This document shows positions 1 through 11,837 of a stretch of DNA of 64,000 nucleotides, in pieces; the stretch's first letter is position 1, and each line of letters opens with the position of its first letter. Origin of the DNA: Polytrichum commune (taxonomy: Eukaryota; Streptophyta; Polytrichopsida; Polytrichales; Polytrichaceae); the NCBI GenBank assembly GCA_950295325.1, contig OX485806.1, forward strand, positions 56,417,169 through 56,481,168, read 5' to 3'. Under the pieces are notes generated by a model, which saw only the letters and a program-made list of their open reading frames with translations, was not told where the DNA came from and did no database searches. Both the position numbers and the translations under genes were made by a program.

Positions 1-1440
1 TAGAGAGACCCGTGAATACAAACTTTTGTCCGAGAAACCAAAATCCAAACAAACTTTGTTTGAAAGAAAATTCTAGATTATTGGATGTCAACACACAATA
101 GAGGCGATGAGGGGATTGTTGAATGACCCAACTTTAACCAACCAAAATAATATTGTGATATGGTCATTAGACATAGAGAAAGTGATGTACATGTCCGAAG
201 TTTTGAACTTGAAAATTCACGACAAAGATGTGAAGCCTCCCTTTTTTGAGGATGTCATATAAGGTGATTTGTCCAACAAACACAAATTCAACATTTTTTC
301 ATGACCATGATGCAAAAGCTTGTGAGGGGAATTGACACATGAAAAGCTTGGCTGAAAAAAAGGAATTTATTAATGAAAATTTCCCAAGAACTAGCTCTTC
401 TAGCACTTGAATCTTACGTGTAGGGGTTGCGACTTAAGGAACTTGCAAATGATAGCATGAGGAGAAACCATAATATGGTCAGAACGAAGACTTTCACTAA
501 CGTTTTGGAGGCTATAAAAAAATGGGGTATTAGTGAGTCTCAAGATATAGTATCCACATCAAATTTCATTACTAGCATTGATGTGGTTTTTCTCTACCAA
601 ATCAATCGCAATTTCTTGAAAATGTTTGAAGACAAGGCTGTGGAAATATCTATACCAATGGGGATACACTATTCATTTTGCTCCCTATAGACTATCGTAG
701 AAAGCATATGATGGTTTCACAAACTTTGCGTCTGGGATTATCATGTCATAGTTGTCTTGCCTAGTAAAGAGCTAAAGACATTTGTTCTACCTGCTCGAGA
801 GGCCCAAGTCCTTGTGTATGTTGTTATGATTTTCCCGTAAGCATCCACAAAGGTTGAAAACAAAAAAACATTCAAAAAAATGCTCAAAGACAGTTGATTG
901 GTGAATTTTGTTGATATGAAGACGCTAACACAATCTTCTATGGGGAATTGGTCAACCATGGGTGCTTAGCTCAATATTATATCTTTTGATGCCCTTGTGG
1001 GGAGAGCACTTAAACCCAACACATTTCTTCTCAACATTCATTCACGTGCAAATATGATGTTATTGGATCTCCACAAACAAGTTTTTACTATTGACGTCAT
1101 TACAACCAAAACTTGGTACGCACTTTGTCATGAAGTAGCAAAAAAATCATAAACTTTTTGCAAAGCAATGAGCTTAGGATTTAAGAATAAATGAAATAGA
1201 GTTCCAATGGAGGTGGTTGAATACGAGACTCCCCATGCACTCAAGAAACTCAAAGATGTTGCCATGGAGGAGGTAGAAGATGTGTAGGCCCATGGTGCCG
1301 ATGAATCTAATGATGAGATGAAGATTTGCAATCTTGCTAATACAAAGAACGTGGGTGAGGAAGGAGGATTCAAACATTCACGAGGCATTGGGAGAGTTCA
1401 TAATGCCCCAAGCTAGATAACAATGCCCTACTCACATTCC
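1..1440 (+). pseudogene. decayed ORF stretch, possibly a methyltransferase-like relic
   Basis: Plus-strand reading frames stay open in short runs (about 107-262, 427-690, then pieces to 1430) separated by stops and frame changes, so this is a broken gene. I do not recognise it with confidence. A segment near 700-960 and another near 1000-1130 have the spacing of a small methyltransferase (an acidic strand, then a hydrophobic strand followed by an ID pair), and the next recognisable piece downstream is an FCP1-like relic. The same order, methyltransferase-like then FCP1-like on the plus strand, occurs in element A. That parallel is inference only; the piece could equally be another captured fragment. 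Confidence 0.25.
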
Positions 1441-1932
1441 AACACACTCATCTTTTGTTCCTACCTGTGAAATTATAGCCACACATTGTGCCTACCATGC
1501 ATTTTCTTCCCCCCCACCTCCATCTCATGCATTTGATATGGTGTAGAAAAACATTAATCCAATAGATATTCACCATGGAAATTATGAGGAAAACAAGTTT
1601 TTGGACGTTATTTCACCAACGTGGAACCTCTTCAATATGAGCATACCCTTTTTCGAACACATACCACTCATGCACCAAAGTCCCAAATGGTTGGGGGTCC
1701 CTTTCCTTGGATTTTTTTTGGACAAAGAATCTCAACATAAGGTGAGAACACGGCAACATGAGGGTTGAGAAATAAAAGATTGTTGAGTCTCTTGCTGTAA
1801 AAATAACAATTTTACAAGAGATGTCAACCACTCAAATGTCTCCTACATGTGTGTTTTATGTTTCTTATTGTATTTGAATGCTTAGTTCGAATGATGTGTT
1901 TGAGGACCAAGGAGGCCTTCTGATGCTCGGCC

Positions 1933-2817
1933 TTGCCTCCCCAATTTAGTAGTGTGTCATTGGTAAGACATATTCTTGTGTTTGATTTGAATGGGTTTTT
2001 GTGCTCCAAATTGGTTAATAAAATAACAAGGTTTTATTGTGAGCTTCTAGATTGGTGCCACAAAATGGTTGATGTTTTATTCTTGAATTGTACACATAAC
2101 TCAATATGTAGGCAAATGATTGAAGCCTTAATGGAAGAATGCAAATATTTCAAACTCAAATGAAGAAATTGAATTCAATTATGAAGATCACTACATTGTT
2201 TCCAAAACTCCATGATAAACAAAAACAACCAATTATGATGAAAAAACTGCAACTTGGAGTTTTAAAGAAGTTGAATGATACCATGTTGCATAATATTCTT
2301 CTCACAGATGATTTTCCATATCAAAATTGTCATAATCATTGGAGTCAAGAAATTCAACCTCCCATTTTCAAATTTGAGTTGGATTTGGATGACAAGTACC
2401 TCCTTAGTCATTTGCTTGAGTGGTCAAGATGCCTTGTGGCATCGAACATAGATGTCAAAAAGTTGTCAAGAACCCCCTCCCATCTAGGAAAATCCCCATT
2501 AAAAATTGTTATTGTTCCTTGGATTTTTACTAATGGATTGCTACTTGAAGAGGTATTACCCTCAAGATGTGAATTTGTGCCAAAATGATAACGAAAGGAG
2601 ATCTTCCAATGTATTTCCAAAGACATCACTATGCTATTCTTTTGGGTTGCAAAGGGAAGAATTTTACTATAAAAAAAGAAATGAAATGGTTGGCTTTTCT
2701 TTAGGTTGTATCGTGGAAAATTTCCAAATTCTTGCTCTAGCTCCAAAAGACATTGTGAAATTAACTAAAGAAGTTTTTGGATACTTTGAGTACTTTGGAA
2801 ATATCCACTTGGGCTAA
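1933..2817 (+). pseudogene. FCP1/NIF-like HAD phosphatase relic
   Basis: The first reading frame (1933-2163) carries ILVFDLNGFLC, the nucleophile motif of FCP1-like phosphatases in the DLNG form. The next frame (2139-2588) carries LTDDFPYQNC, the second acidic motif, followed by a 'DDKYLLSHLL' stretch typical of the C-terminal helix region of that family. A third frame (2506-2817) continues the tail. Frameshifts and lost sequence between the motifs mark a pseudogene. The intact relative in this window is at 29663-30430 inside element A, which suggests that this relic comes from a second, decayed element of the same kind. Family assignment is moderately sure; element membership is inference. 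Confidence 0.5.
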
Positions 2818-2820
2818 ATA

Positions 2821-4656
2821 CATTTAAAATATGGTTCGGCACATCGTCACCAAATGTCCATGTCCTCATGTTCCCATGAGAATGTCATGGAGGGGAGCTT
2901 GGGTTTACACATTTTATGGTTTTTTTGGGTTTTTAAAAAAAAATTTCATATAGGAGGCAATTTTGATCTATGATTTTGACATCTTATAGTCTTTTGATAT
3001 TCATCTTGGAACCGTATATTGTGAGTCGTATTTATGACTTTCATGTCTTTGTAAATGTTTTTATGTTTATTACCAACGATGTTTCAAGCTTCCAATAATG
3101 AATATTTAAGAATATTTTTTATTTTTGTTCTTGTTTTCCCAACAGATGTGTTTCTTGATACTACGATCTAGTGCTCTCTTGGTACATTTTTCTCCCCAAG
3201 ATTTTGAAGTTTTTATCACGCTTGTCCAGCCTAAATACCAACCCCAACCCAGACCCTTCAAATCGATCACAAGTTGTCAATGGTCTATTTTTATCTCATC
3301 TCGGTATTCTACATTTGAATATTTAACACAACAACAGAGGCCAACTTAAAAATAATTCAATTTAAACAACATTTTGCTCTACTTTAGGTGTTCGATCCAA
3401 AAAAATTATGGTTTTAAGATACTAGAGCATTTTTGGGTCCATTTTACCATGCTTACACCTTCTTATGAATATATATTTTTAATTTGAAACCAAGAATAAT
3501 TTGGGCATTAGAAGTCCCTGCGGTCCTATTTTTGTTTATTATTATTTTAGGGGTCTTATTCATTAATTTCTTGTTTAATTAAAATTTAATGGAATTTAAA
3601 ATTAGACTGCTTAATTGTTTAAATTTAATTAGATACTTGTTGTCTATAGATAAATAACCATGTTCACTTGATGTTCATAATATTTTCCAATTGTGGTTAA
3701 AAGAGTTAGGTGGGATCAATGTAGGCTCAAAATCATCCATCAACATAAAAATGGTTGCTTGGGAATTTAGGGGTTAAAGCCTTGTTACATATTGGCGTTA
3801 GATTCTTAAAATATTAGCCCATGCAAACACCAAAATATTGATGATCATATATGATTTAGGTAAGGGGGAAAACCTAGTTAATATTGGTATATTTATTTTG
3901 AATTTATGATTTATATTGTCAAATATGTATTCATCTAAATTTAAAAAATGAAATCATTTATGGGTTTTTCAGTTGAATGTTGATATGTACCATGGGATAG
4001 CAATGAAAATTGTTCCTTAGATGTTAACTTTGAAGAATCATTTTCATTATCAATTTTCATTATCATATTTCAAATTTTACCCTATATGAATTCAAATGAA
4101 AGAATTTAGGGGTAAATTGACCATTGAAAAGTGTGAGAATTCCAAGTCAAATAAGAGTTGTATTATAAACTATAATTAATCATTCAAATTATTGAGATGT
4201 ATAGAATATGCCCAGAAAAAATGGTTGAAATTTGAATGGTTGATTTTTTAAGTGTACATCACAAAGGGCACAAACCATGTAGACAAAAAATTTATCTCCA
4301 TCTTTTTATTTTATGTTTTTCTGTTTGTGTATATGCATGAATGGGCAACATCCAACTAGTCCCAACAATGGGCATTTCCGAATAATCCTTGTACAAGAAT
4401 ATAGCAAACATGACATGGCTAGATGGAGTTTCCTTAGTCATTCATTTTACATGCACACGTGGTTTTTGATGGGTTTGTTCCACGACTGTTGATTTGATCC
4501 TTGGTGTGGCTTTATGCATGTCATCCATAATTTTGCTTTAAATAGTTAAAATTTTAAATTTGGATGAATATTTAGCTAAATTCTTGTGTGTGAAGATTCA
4601 TGTAGTGGTGGAAACTCTCAAATTAACACTTACCAAGTATAAAGAGAGTTAGTAGC
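2821..4656. other. AT-rich stretch without recognisable gene
   Basis: Long A/T runs and only short reading frames (such as 3125-3349) with no recognisable motif. I see no inverted repeat or known element end here. Confidence 0.5.
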
Positions 4657-5292
4657 TGTGTCAGCCATAAACCCTCACTCCTATGCCACGGGTAGGTCAC
4701 TTAGTGCATTTTAAAAACGACGTGCGGCATAATATAGAGAGGATTAAAATCATTTGAAATAAAAATTATAAAGGAATTCCAAATAATGAAGGGGCCATTA
4801 AATGTAGACAATCCCATTATAAGTAAGTTAGTGGACATAAAATGTGGGCCATTATTTTTTTGTAAAATTAATATAGGGGCTGAAGATAAGGATCCTAGAA
4901 GGTGTGTTTAGTATGTTTGCTATGGTCTCCTATGTGTTTTCTTCATAACTTTGTTTGCAATGATATTACTGTTTGCACCCTTCTTTGTTTCCATGGTTTC
5001 CCTTAACACTCGTCAATGCATTAGGAAGTAGATTAGCTTTTATTACTTAAAAGGAATATAGAGTACAAAAAATTGGAGTGATTTGGACAATATAAGTAAT
5101 GGAAGGGTGCAAACAAATGGGCCATTTTTGAAATTTAAGTAATTATAGGGAGGCTTTAATTCAACCCTTGAAGGTAAATAGCCCCAAAACAAAAAACCCC
5201 CAGCCGCACGTGGTGCACAAGAATGCCTTAGAGTGACCTACCCGTGTCCTATGCGTCGTGGTCCGGGTGAAAGTTCATGACCGACATTCACT
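4657..5292. mobile_element. MITE-like inverted-repeat element
   Basis: The left arm (about 4657-4729) contains ACGGGTAGGTCACTTAG and ends in ACGTGCGGC. The right arm (about 5202-5292) contains the imperfect reverse complement, with GAGTGACCTACCCGTGTCC and GCCGCACGT. The inner ~470 bp is AT-rich with no coding potential. Short inverted arms around non-coding sequence fit a small non-autonomous DNA transposon. Exact ends and a target duplication were not resolved. Confidence 0.45.
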
Positions 5293-5559
5293 TAATTGAT
5301 CACACTTAACCTTCAGGTAGCATTCCCAATCATGATAGCAGTTCTTGATGTCACACTCAATGTTTTAATCCAAAGGAAGCATGGTTACAAGCATTAAAAA
5401 ATGTTCTTGTCTTCATGAGCATTGCTCATGGCTCAACCCCCAAATCCTCAATACACCACACCACCCCTTTTTACTTAGATCTACTGTCCCTCAACCATTA
5501 AATAGTCCTACATTCAAACTCACAACCCAACCTACTTCTGATTTCAATTAAGCCACACC
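5293..5559. other. no gene seen
   Basis: Non-coding sequence between the MITE-like element and the GC-rich leader region. Nothing recognisable. Confidence 0.4.
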
Positions 5560-5860
5560 CACCCCTGATTCATCCTATATTTATTAAATGAGTCTTCGGT
5601 GACCTACGTGGCTCCTTCTGTGTGCTCCTCCGCTCGGAGGCAGTTCCCAGTTACCCAAAGTCTTACCAGCACCTCGATCTGACGGCCCCATCTCACCAGA
5701 CTGTGCCCCTTTACTGTGCAGCTCCCCACGGGGAGGTCACTCCATTGTCAAGTTGAAAACCACCTGCGGACGACACTCCTATGTGAGCGGTGAGGGGAGA
5801 GCGGAGAGCGGAAAGCGGAAAGCGGAGAGGAAGTAAAAATAGCAAACTTGTCAGACTAAA
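5560..5860 (+). promoter_or_regulatory. GC-rich putative promoter/leader of ParB-methyltransferase gene B
   Basis: A GC-rich island in AT-rich surroundings ends in a purine-rich run of AGCGGA/AAGCGG repeats at 5790-5835. A similar GC-rich block ending in purine-rich GAGCGG/GAGCGAAG sequence (16080-16250) precedes the related gene in element A. In both cases palindrome-rich non-coding DNA lies between the block and the coding start. I infer promoter plus 5' leader, with the palindrome array as a first intron. No TATA box or transcript evidence is available. Confidence 0.3.
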
Positions 5861-5897
5861 TTTAGTAATATTTAGTAATAGAATAGAATATACCCAG

Positions 5898-7503
5898 AAT
5901 ATTTCTTGTTTGTTCTCAATCGGCCTAGTTGTAAATGGGCTGGAAGAGGACCCTCTCGGATCCGAGAGGGTCATGGTCTAGGCACATAAGGACCGGATTT
6001 TGAGTGGAATGTGTGTGAGGCTTGTATGTTTAACTAGATATTTCTTGTTTGTTCTGGTTCGGTCTAGTTGTAAATTGGCTGGATAGGACCCTCTCGGATC
6101 CGAGAGGGTCATGGTCTAGGCTCATAAGGACCACAATTTGAGTGGAATGTTGTGAGGCTTGTATGTTTAACTAGATATTTCTTGTTTGTTCTCGTTCGGC
6201 CTAGTTGTAAATGGCTTGGAAGAAGACCCTCTCGGATCCGAGAGGGTCATGGTCTAGACTCATAAGGGCCAAATTTTGAGTGGAATGTGTGTGAGGCATG
6301 TATGTTTACCTAGATATTTCTTGTTTGTTCTGGTTCGGCCTAGTTGTAAATGGGCTGGAAGAGGACCGTCTCAAATCCGAGAGGGTCATGGTCTAGGCTC
6401 ATAAGGACCAGATTTTGAGTGGAATGTGTGTAAGGCGGCATGTATGTTTACCTAGATATTTCTTGTTTGTTCTCGTTCAGCCTAGTTGTAAATGGGCTGG
6501 AAGACGACCGTCTCGGATCGGAGAGGGTCATGGTCTAGGCTCATAAGGACCAGATTTGGAGTGGAATGTGTGTAAGGCGGCATGTATGTTTACCTAGATA
6601 TTTCTTGTTTGTTCTCGTTCGGCCTAGTTGTAAATGGGCTGGAAGACGACCGTCTCGGATCGGAGAGGGTCATGGTCTAGGCTCATAAGGACCAGATTTG
6701 GAGTGGAATGTGTGTAAGGCGGCATGTATGTTTACCTAGATATTTCTTGTTTGTTCTCGTTCGGCCTAGTTGTAAATGGGCTGGAAGACGACCGTCTCGG
6801 ATCGGAGAGGGTCATGGTCTAGGCTCATAAGGACCAGATTTTGAGTGGACTGTGTGTGAGGCATGTATGTTTAACTAGATATTTCTTGTTTGTTCTCGTT
6901 CGGCCTAGTTGTAAATGGGCTGGAAGAGGACCCTCTCGGATCCGAGAGGGTCATGGGGTAGGGTCATAAGGGCCAGATTTTGAGTGGAATGTTTGTGACG
7001 CATGTATGTTTAATTACATATTTCTTGTTTGTTCTGGTTCGGCCTAGTTGTAAGTTGGCTGGAAGAGGACCCTCTCGGATCCGAGAGGGACATGGGGTAG
7101 GCTCATAAGGGCCAAATTTTGAGTGGAATGTGTGTGAGGCATGTATGTTTAATTACATATTTCTTGTTTGTTCTGGTTCGGCCCAGTTGTAAGTTGGCTG
7201 GAAGATGACCCTCTCGGATCCGAGAGGGTCATGGGGTAGGCTCATAAGGGCCAGATTTTGAGTGGAATGTGTGTGAGGCATGTATGTTTAACTAGAAATT
7301 TCTTGTTTGTTTTTGTTCGGCCTAGTTGTAAATGGGCTGGAAGAGGACCCTCTCGGATTTGAGAGGGTCATGGGGTATGCTCATAAGGGCCTGATTTTGA
7401 GTGGAACGTTGTGAGGCTTGTATGTTTAACTAGATATTTTTTGTTTGTTTTGGTTCGGCCTAGTTGTAAATGGGCTGGAAGAGGACCCTCTCGGATCCGA
7501 GAG
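5898..7503 (+). repeat. 12-unit tandem array carrying the B palindrome
   Basis: Twelve head-to-tail units of about 138-146 bp. Each contains a 24-bp palindrome made of the half-site GACCCTCTCGGA and its reverse complement, centred on GGATCC. Palindromes start near 5949, 6087, 6225, 6364, 6507, 6647, 6788, 6929, 7067, 7206, 7345 and 7484. The central units (6364, 6507, 6647, 6788) have mutated half-sites. Spacer text such as TCTTGTTTGTTCTCGTTCGG is also conserved. The last unit is interrupted at 7503/7504 by the gypsy-2 LTR, and the array resumes at 35327. It probably lies in the 5' intron of gene B. Confidence 0.9.
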
Positions 7504-8033
7504 TGTCGCGCACCTCTCCATGTGGAGTGCCTAAAACACCATGGGCACAATGGGGACCTCGGAGTGACACCCGGGACTTGTGGCGCCGTTGGTGAGAGGG
7601 CCCAAGTGATCCTAGTGTTGGTGAGGGCCCTAGGCGTTGGGAACGCCTCCCACCCACGGAGACTAGGAGTCACAAGGGTAAGGCCATAAGCCATGCGTAG
7701 CTCATGGCCTGGTGATTCTAGAATGACCAAGATCACCTCAATCGGAGGTGTGAGCTAGGAGTTATGGCAATTTGAGTGGGGCGTTGTCCTGGGACAGCGC
7801 CCTGGTACAGCAGTGCCTGGGAGTGATTCTCGGGATTGCCAAGGTTCAAACTGGCATAACTTCATTAATACTTGCCTAGATGGGGCAAGTGAGGAGTCCA
7901 TCGGCATCTACGTGAAACGTAGATGAAGATGAAGTGGTTTTGAGTTAGTATCAAACATCATACAAGGAAGTTATGATGGTCTGAAGCTGCTAGGGGCTTC
8001 GAGGCCCAGTGGCTAAAGGAAAATGTCTACTTG
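7504..8033 (+). mobile_element. gypsy-2 LTR, left half (split by element A)
   Basis: Starts with TGTCGCGCAC, the LTR start shared with gypsy-1 and the solo LTR at 48812, and follows that LTR for 530 bp to CTTG. The rest of the same LTR continues at 31855 in the same orientation, so the LTR (530 + 441 bp, close to the 976 bp of the intact copy) was split by insertion of element A. Short reading frames inside it are LTR shadows. Confidence 0.85.
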
Positions 8034-8069
8034 AACACTATATTCGTTAATCGGAGACTTTTGAAAGTC
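8034..8069 (+). repeat. element A left terminal inverted repeat
   Basis: AACACTATATTCGTTAATCG followed by GAGACTTTT matches the reverse complement of 31819-31854 with a few mismatches. Homology between the two ends fades after about 36 bp. The flanking 4-bp direct repeat CTTG lies at 8030-8033 and 31855-31858. Confidence 0.85.
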
Positions 8070-8438
8070 TCAAAATTAAATATGCCCATAGTTTGGGATG
8101 CCAATATTGTGGGCATATAGAATATTGGGAACATCAAGAACATGATGATTTATAAATTCGCATGCGCAGAATATTATCATTACTAAAAATAGAAAGTCTC
8201 AATTACAATGAAAACGTGTAGTCCATGTAAAAAATAACAATGGACTTTTAAAAACAAATTGTTTTTGTCATTTTAGAGTTTAGGGTGCCCATCCCAAAAG
8301 TAAGGGTCTTATAAAGTTGGATGACACATCCCAAACATATGCCACAATGGAATGTGACAAGTCTACTAAGTCTATTAAAAACCAAGCTTGCTAAGCTCAC
8401 ATGCCTCTCGCCATTAACTCCCACCTAGTATGTTATGT
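8070..8438. other. element A left subterminal region, no gene
   Basis: AT-rich non-coding DNA between the left terminal repeat and the end of the DUF7869-like gene. It does not resemble the right subterminal region. Confidence 0.5.
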
Positions 8439-11400
8439 TTACCCATCTCCATCTTCCGCTTCATATCCATTGTCCGAGTCATTTTCCGTAGCTGCAATAC
8501 GTGCCAAATTGTCCTTGGCAAAATCTATATGTTTTTGGGGGATGGTCATTGATTCTGTTTTGGAACCTTTGCGCGGCTTCCAAGCACAAAGTATAGTATC
8601 CGTGTTTATCCAAACCGGTTTGTACGCTGAGTCCATTGTCCACTTGAAATTCTTTTTGGTGTCCCAACCTAAATAAGTGCGAAACACGTTCTAGTCTTTA
8701 GTGCTTGGACAGCAATATTCCACCTCAATTTGACGAAAGTTGGGGCTAGTTCGAACAAAATTGGGTGAAGACAATGCTTTCACCAACCAAATTGGTTTGG
8801 GATGCTCCTCATCCCCAGCTCGTACGAGCACCATATAACCTTCGTGGCAATCAACCCCAACACGAAACGACGGTGCCGGTCGATTGCGGGCAGGGCCAAC
8901 GTAATGTTCATCCATTGCGAACTCTTCACGAACGTCTCCATTGCTGTAAAACATGGTGTCGGACTCGACAACCGTCAAACGACTTTGTGGCCAAAACCCT
9001 TGTGTCAAAGTCGTACGGGTGTCGCCATCAACTGTCACTAGTGCCGAGCGAATGCGATCCCAATATGAAATCAATGGTTCATGAGTATCTCTAACACGTC
9101 TAGTGATGTCCTCCTCACACAACTCCTTCCAATATTCAATGAATCCGGATATGCCTTTGATGATCTCCGGTCCATTCCTCATGGGGTCGGGTTTACAAGG
9201 CTTTGGATCCCCATCCGGGAGCAAACATTTCCCATCATTGTCTTAACGCCATACTAGTATACCATCATCCGGGCCCCAATTAGGAGATGTGCACAAAAGC
9301 TTGAATTGCATGGCCGGGAGACCATCATCCCTTATATAGAATCGGAATTGTTGTGCTTTGGTGTGTCCCACCAAACGGTCCCCTCCTTTCAACATGTATG
9401 GCTTGATGAAGGCCTTAAAATCTGATACTTCCTCAATCATGTGCGGAATCACCGGCATATGGTACAAATCCATATACGATTTCATAAGAAGTGGTATGGT
9501 TGGAAAATCTTCCTCATGCAACTTCATGCTCCACCATCCGAAGGACGCATCAATGTCGTCATGTGTGTGTCCCACCATCAAGAAAGACACAAACATCTCC
9601 TTGAAGATACCTTTTGCCACAAGCAAAGACCAAAAACAAAATACGTATCGACATTTGTTGTCCTTTGCGCAATTATTTAGTTGAGCGTGGAGAGTTGGAG
9701 GCAAAGGTTTTGCACAAATAGGCTCTCCGGATGCTTCCGGCAATGACGACATACAAACCTCCTTACCCGCAAGCACTGCCTCATAAAGGGGTATCGTTCC
9801 ACACCCATCAAACAATGCACGTGAAGACTGTATCGGCGGTTTCTCTAGATCGCGCAAGAGTTTTGCAAATGAACCCACCGTGTGGTTAGCATCGCCAGGG
9901 TAAAAATCCAAACCATAATGGGCATATTTTACGTCCCCATGGCCGTGGGCAATCATACCTATAAAAAACAAACGATGGGTTAATCTCCAAAAAAATGAAG
10001 AGACCACTAAAGTAGAACATTTGGAAAAACCACCCAATAAAATAGGATTTAGGGTGAATATAGGTTTGTTATGCCATACAAACCTGTTACAGATACGGGT
10101 AACTTGAAAAGACCATCCGTGGCCTTTATTTTGCGAGCATAACAAGGGCATGCGGTCTTCGAGTGGTCCATTTTATCATGGATAATTGTTAGAACCTCTG
10201 TAGGCCTCATTATGGACAGAGCACGGTTCTTGTAGTAATCTTGACGGTGAGCCTCTTGGTTGTTGACATGTTCAATATATTTTGCCTGATGCCTGGTATG
10301 AGACTCAGTACCTATGGGGTGGGCATCTCGAAGACCTTTGTATTTTTCACACGTCGTGCACCTCGCGAACTTGTCACCAGGTCTCTTCAAAATATATTCT
10401 GCAAATTGTTGGTTTTTAATGACACTCAACTTGGACAAAGAAATGGGTCCACAACCCGCTATGCGACCCACTTCGTTGATATCCGTTAATATGTTCTTCC
10501 ATTTTGTGCCCGTGGGCAACACCATTTGAACAACTTTCTCCCCTGTCGACAATGTCCTCGTCTTGTGGGGCATTGCATCGGCCAATGGCACTATGATTGT
10601 GGAGAGTGTGGCGGAGGCTTGGAGTGTAGACTCCCTAGGTTTCTTTGTGCCCGCATTGCCATGAAATCGAGAGCAACGACCCAATGATGAATACTTTCTA
10701 AACCTATAAAAGTCAGCCTTGGAGACGGCATGAATGGTATACCATGCGGTACAACACACTTCCACATTCTCGAGGGTCACCACCTTATGGCCATGCGCAT
10801 CAAGGTGCAAATTTCTATGGACCTCGAGTTTCTTTGCTGACCTCATACGAAAATCCGCAAGCCACATCTCCTGATGCAAAGACTTAATTTTTTCGCGGGG
10901 GAAAAATTGGCAACATCTTTTTGCACAACAGTCCTTGGCGGACACGAGACGGATAGAATCGTCTCCTATTATGCGATCCCGTCGACGCTCTTTATCATCA
11001 GGAGGCGCGCGGCTAGAATCATATCTACGAAGGCCTTTGCGAGGACGAGTGTTGGAAACCAAGGTTGATTGAATTTGCTCATGCCGTCGCCCATGATCCC
11101 ACAAGCTTACTTCTTCATGGAGAACCCGACGAAGGGGCCATCGGCGCAATGAAAACCTCCAAGTCACAGGGACCTCAAGCGGAAGCAAAGAATTCAAGAT
11201 GCACACCCCAACATCATGGAGACCAAGGGGATTGGCATCAACACATTCACGGGGATCGGAGTTTCTACATATGCCATTTGCCACCGGGACACCTAGATCA
11301 TTAAGTAGAACCACATCAAGGCCCACCCATTTCTCCCTACCATATCCTGCACACAAAGGAATGTCATCGTCGTCCACACCGAAATGTAGAGAACTGTCGT

Positions 11401-11560
11401 GCACTTGAAAAGAATCATAAGAGGATGTACGCAATGACACACCCTCCACGTTTGTGTCGTCAAAACTACCCGCGGATGAGGATGAAATTTCACATTCACG
11501 AACGGAGGACGACATGTCTGTTGACAACTCCAGAGAACTACCATCCACATGCATCGCCAT
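8439..11560 (-). pseudogene. DUF7869-like putative transposase with in-frame stops
   Basis: Two coding exons read from 11560 to 10084 and 9958 to 8439, with donor ACAG|GTTTGT and acceptor TATAG|GTATGA; the join keeps frame. ATG at 11560 lies just after a good acceptor (TTTTTGTAG), and an upstream in-frame ATG at 11659 is possible. The product has a charged, Cys/His-containing N-terminal part (KFARCTTCEKYKGLR), then IIHDKMDHSK, an AHGHGD strand and VGHTHDDID, the signature of DUF7869-type RNase-H-fold proteins. The C-terminal ~80 residues end in an acidic tail. TAA at 9243-9245 and TAG at 8691-8693 interrupt an otherwise continuous frame, with no frameshift. It is divergent from the ParB-methyltransferase gene and is the only transposase-like gene of the element. 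Family fairly sure; transposase role inferred. Confidence 0.7.
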
Positions 11561-11837
11561 CCCACCTACAAAAACCAGAGGCACCAGGAGACCCAAACGT
11601 AAACTAAAAAATGACAGCCAACATGGACGACATTCAACGCAGCATGTCAAATCAGTCAAGTTCTAAATACCAACGTCCATTCGTATACGACTGCAATAGT
11701 GAATGTGCCTATGTGTGGAAGTCAATAACTTAGAAAGCCTTTCAAAGTGCTATCATATTGATTGCTGATGGAATTTACGAAAGTGCGTTCGTTAATTACA
11801 GACCATCGACCTGCATGAGCAGAACGTACAAGTTTTT

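Noticed and set aside
5898-7503. Array resembles a CRISPR locus (regular units with palindromes)
   Set aside because: Spacers are conserved and long (~115 bp), the DNA is plant nuclear, and no cas genes are present. It is a minisatellite.
7368-7736. Overlapping ORFs of 60-120 residues on both strands
   Set aside because: They fall in LTR sequence; the same shadow frames recur in each LTR copy (22.9, 29.0 and 48.8 kb), so they are not genes.
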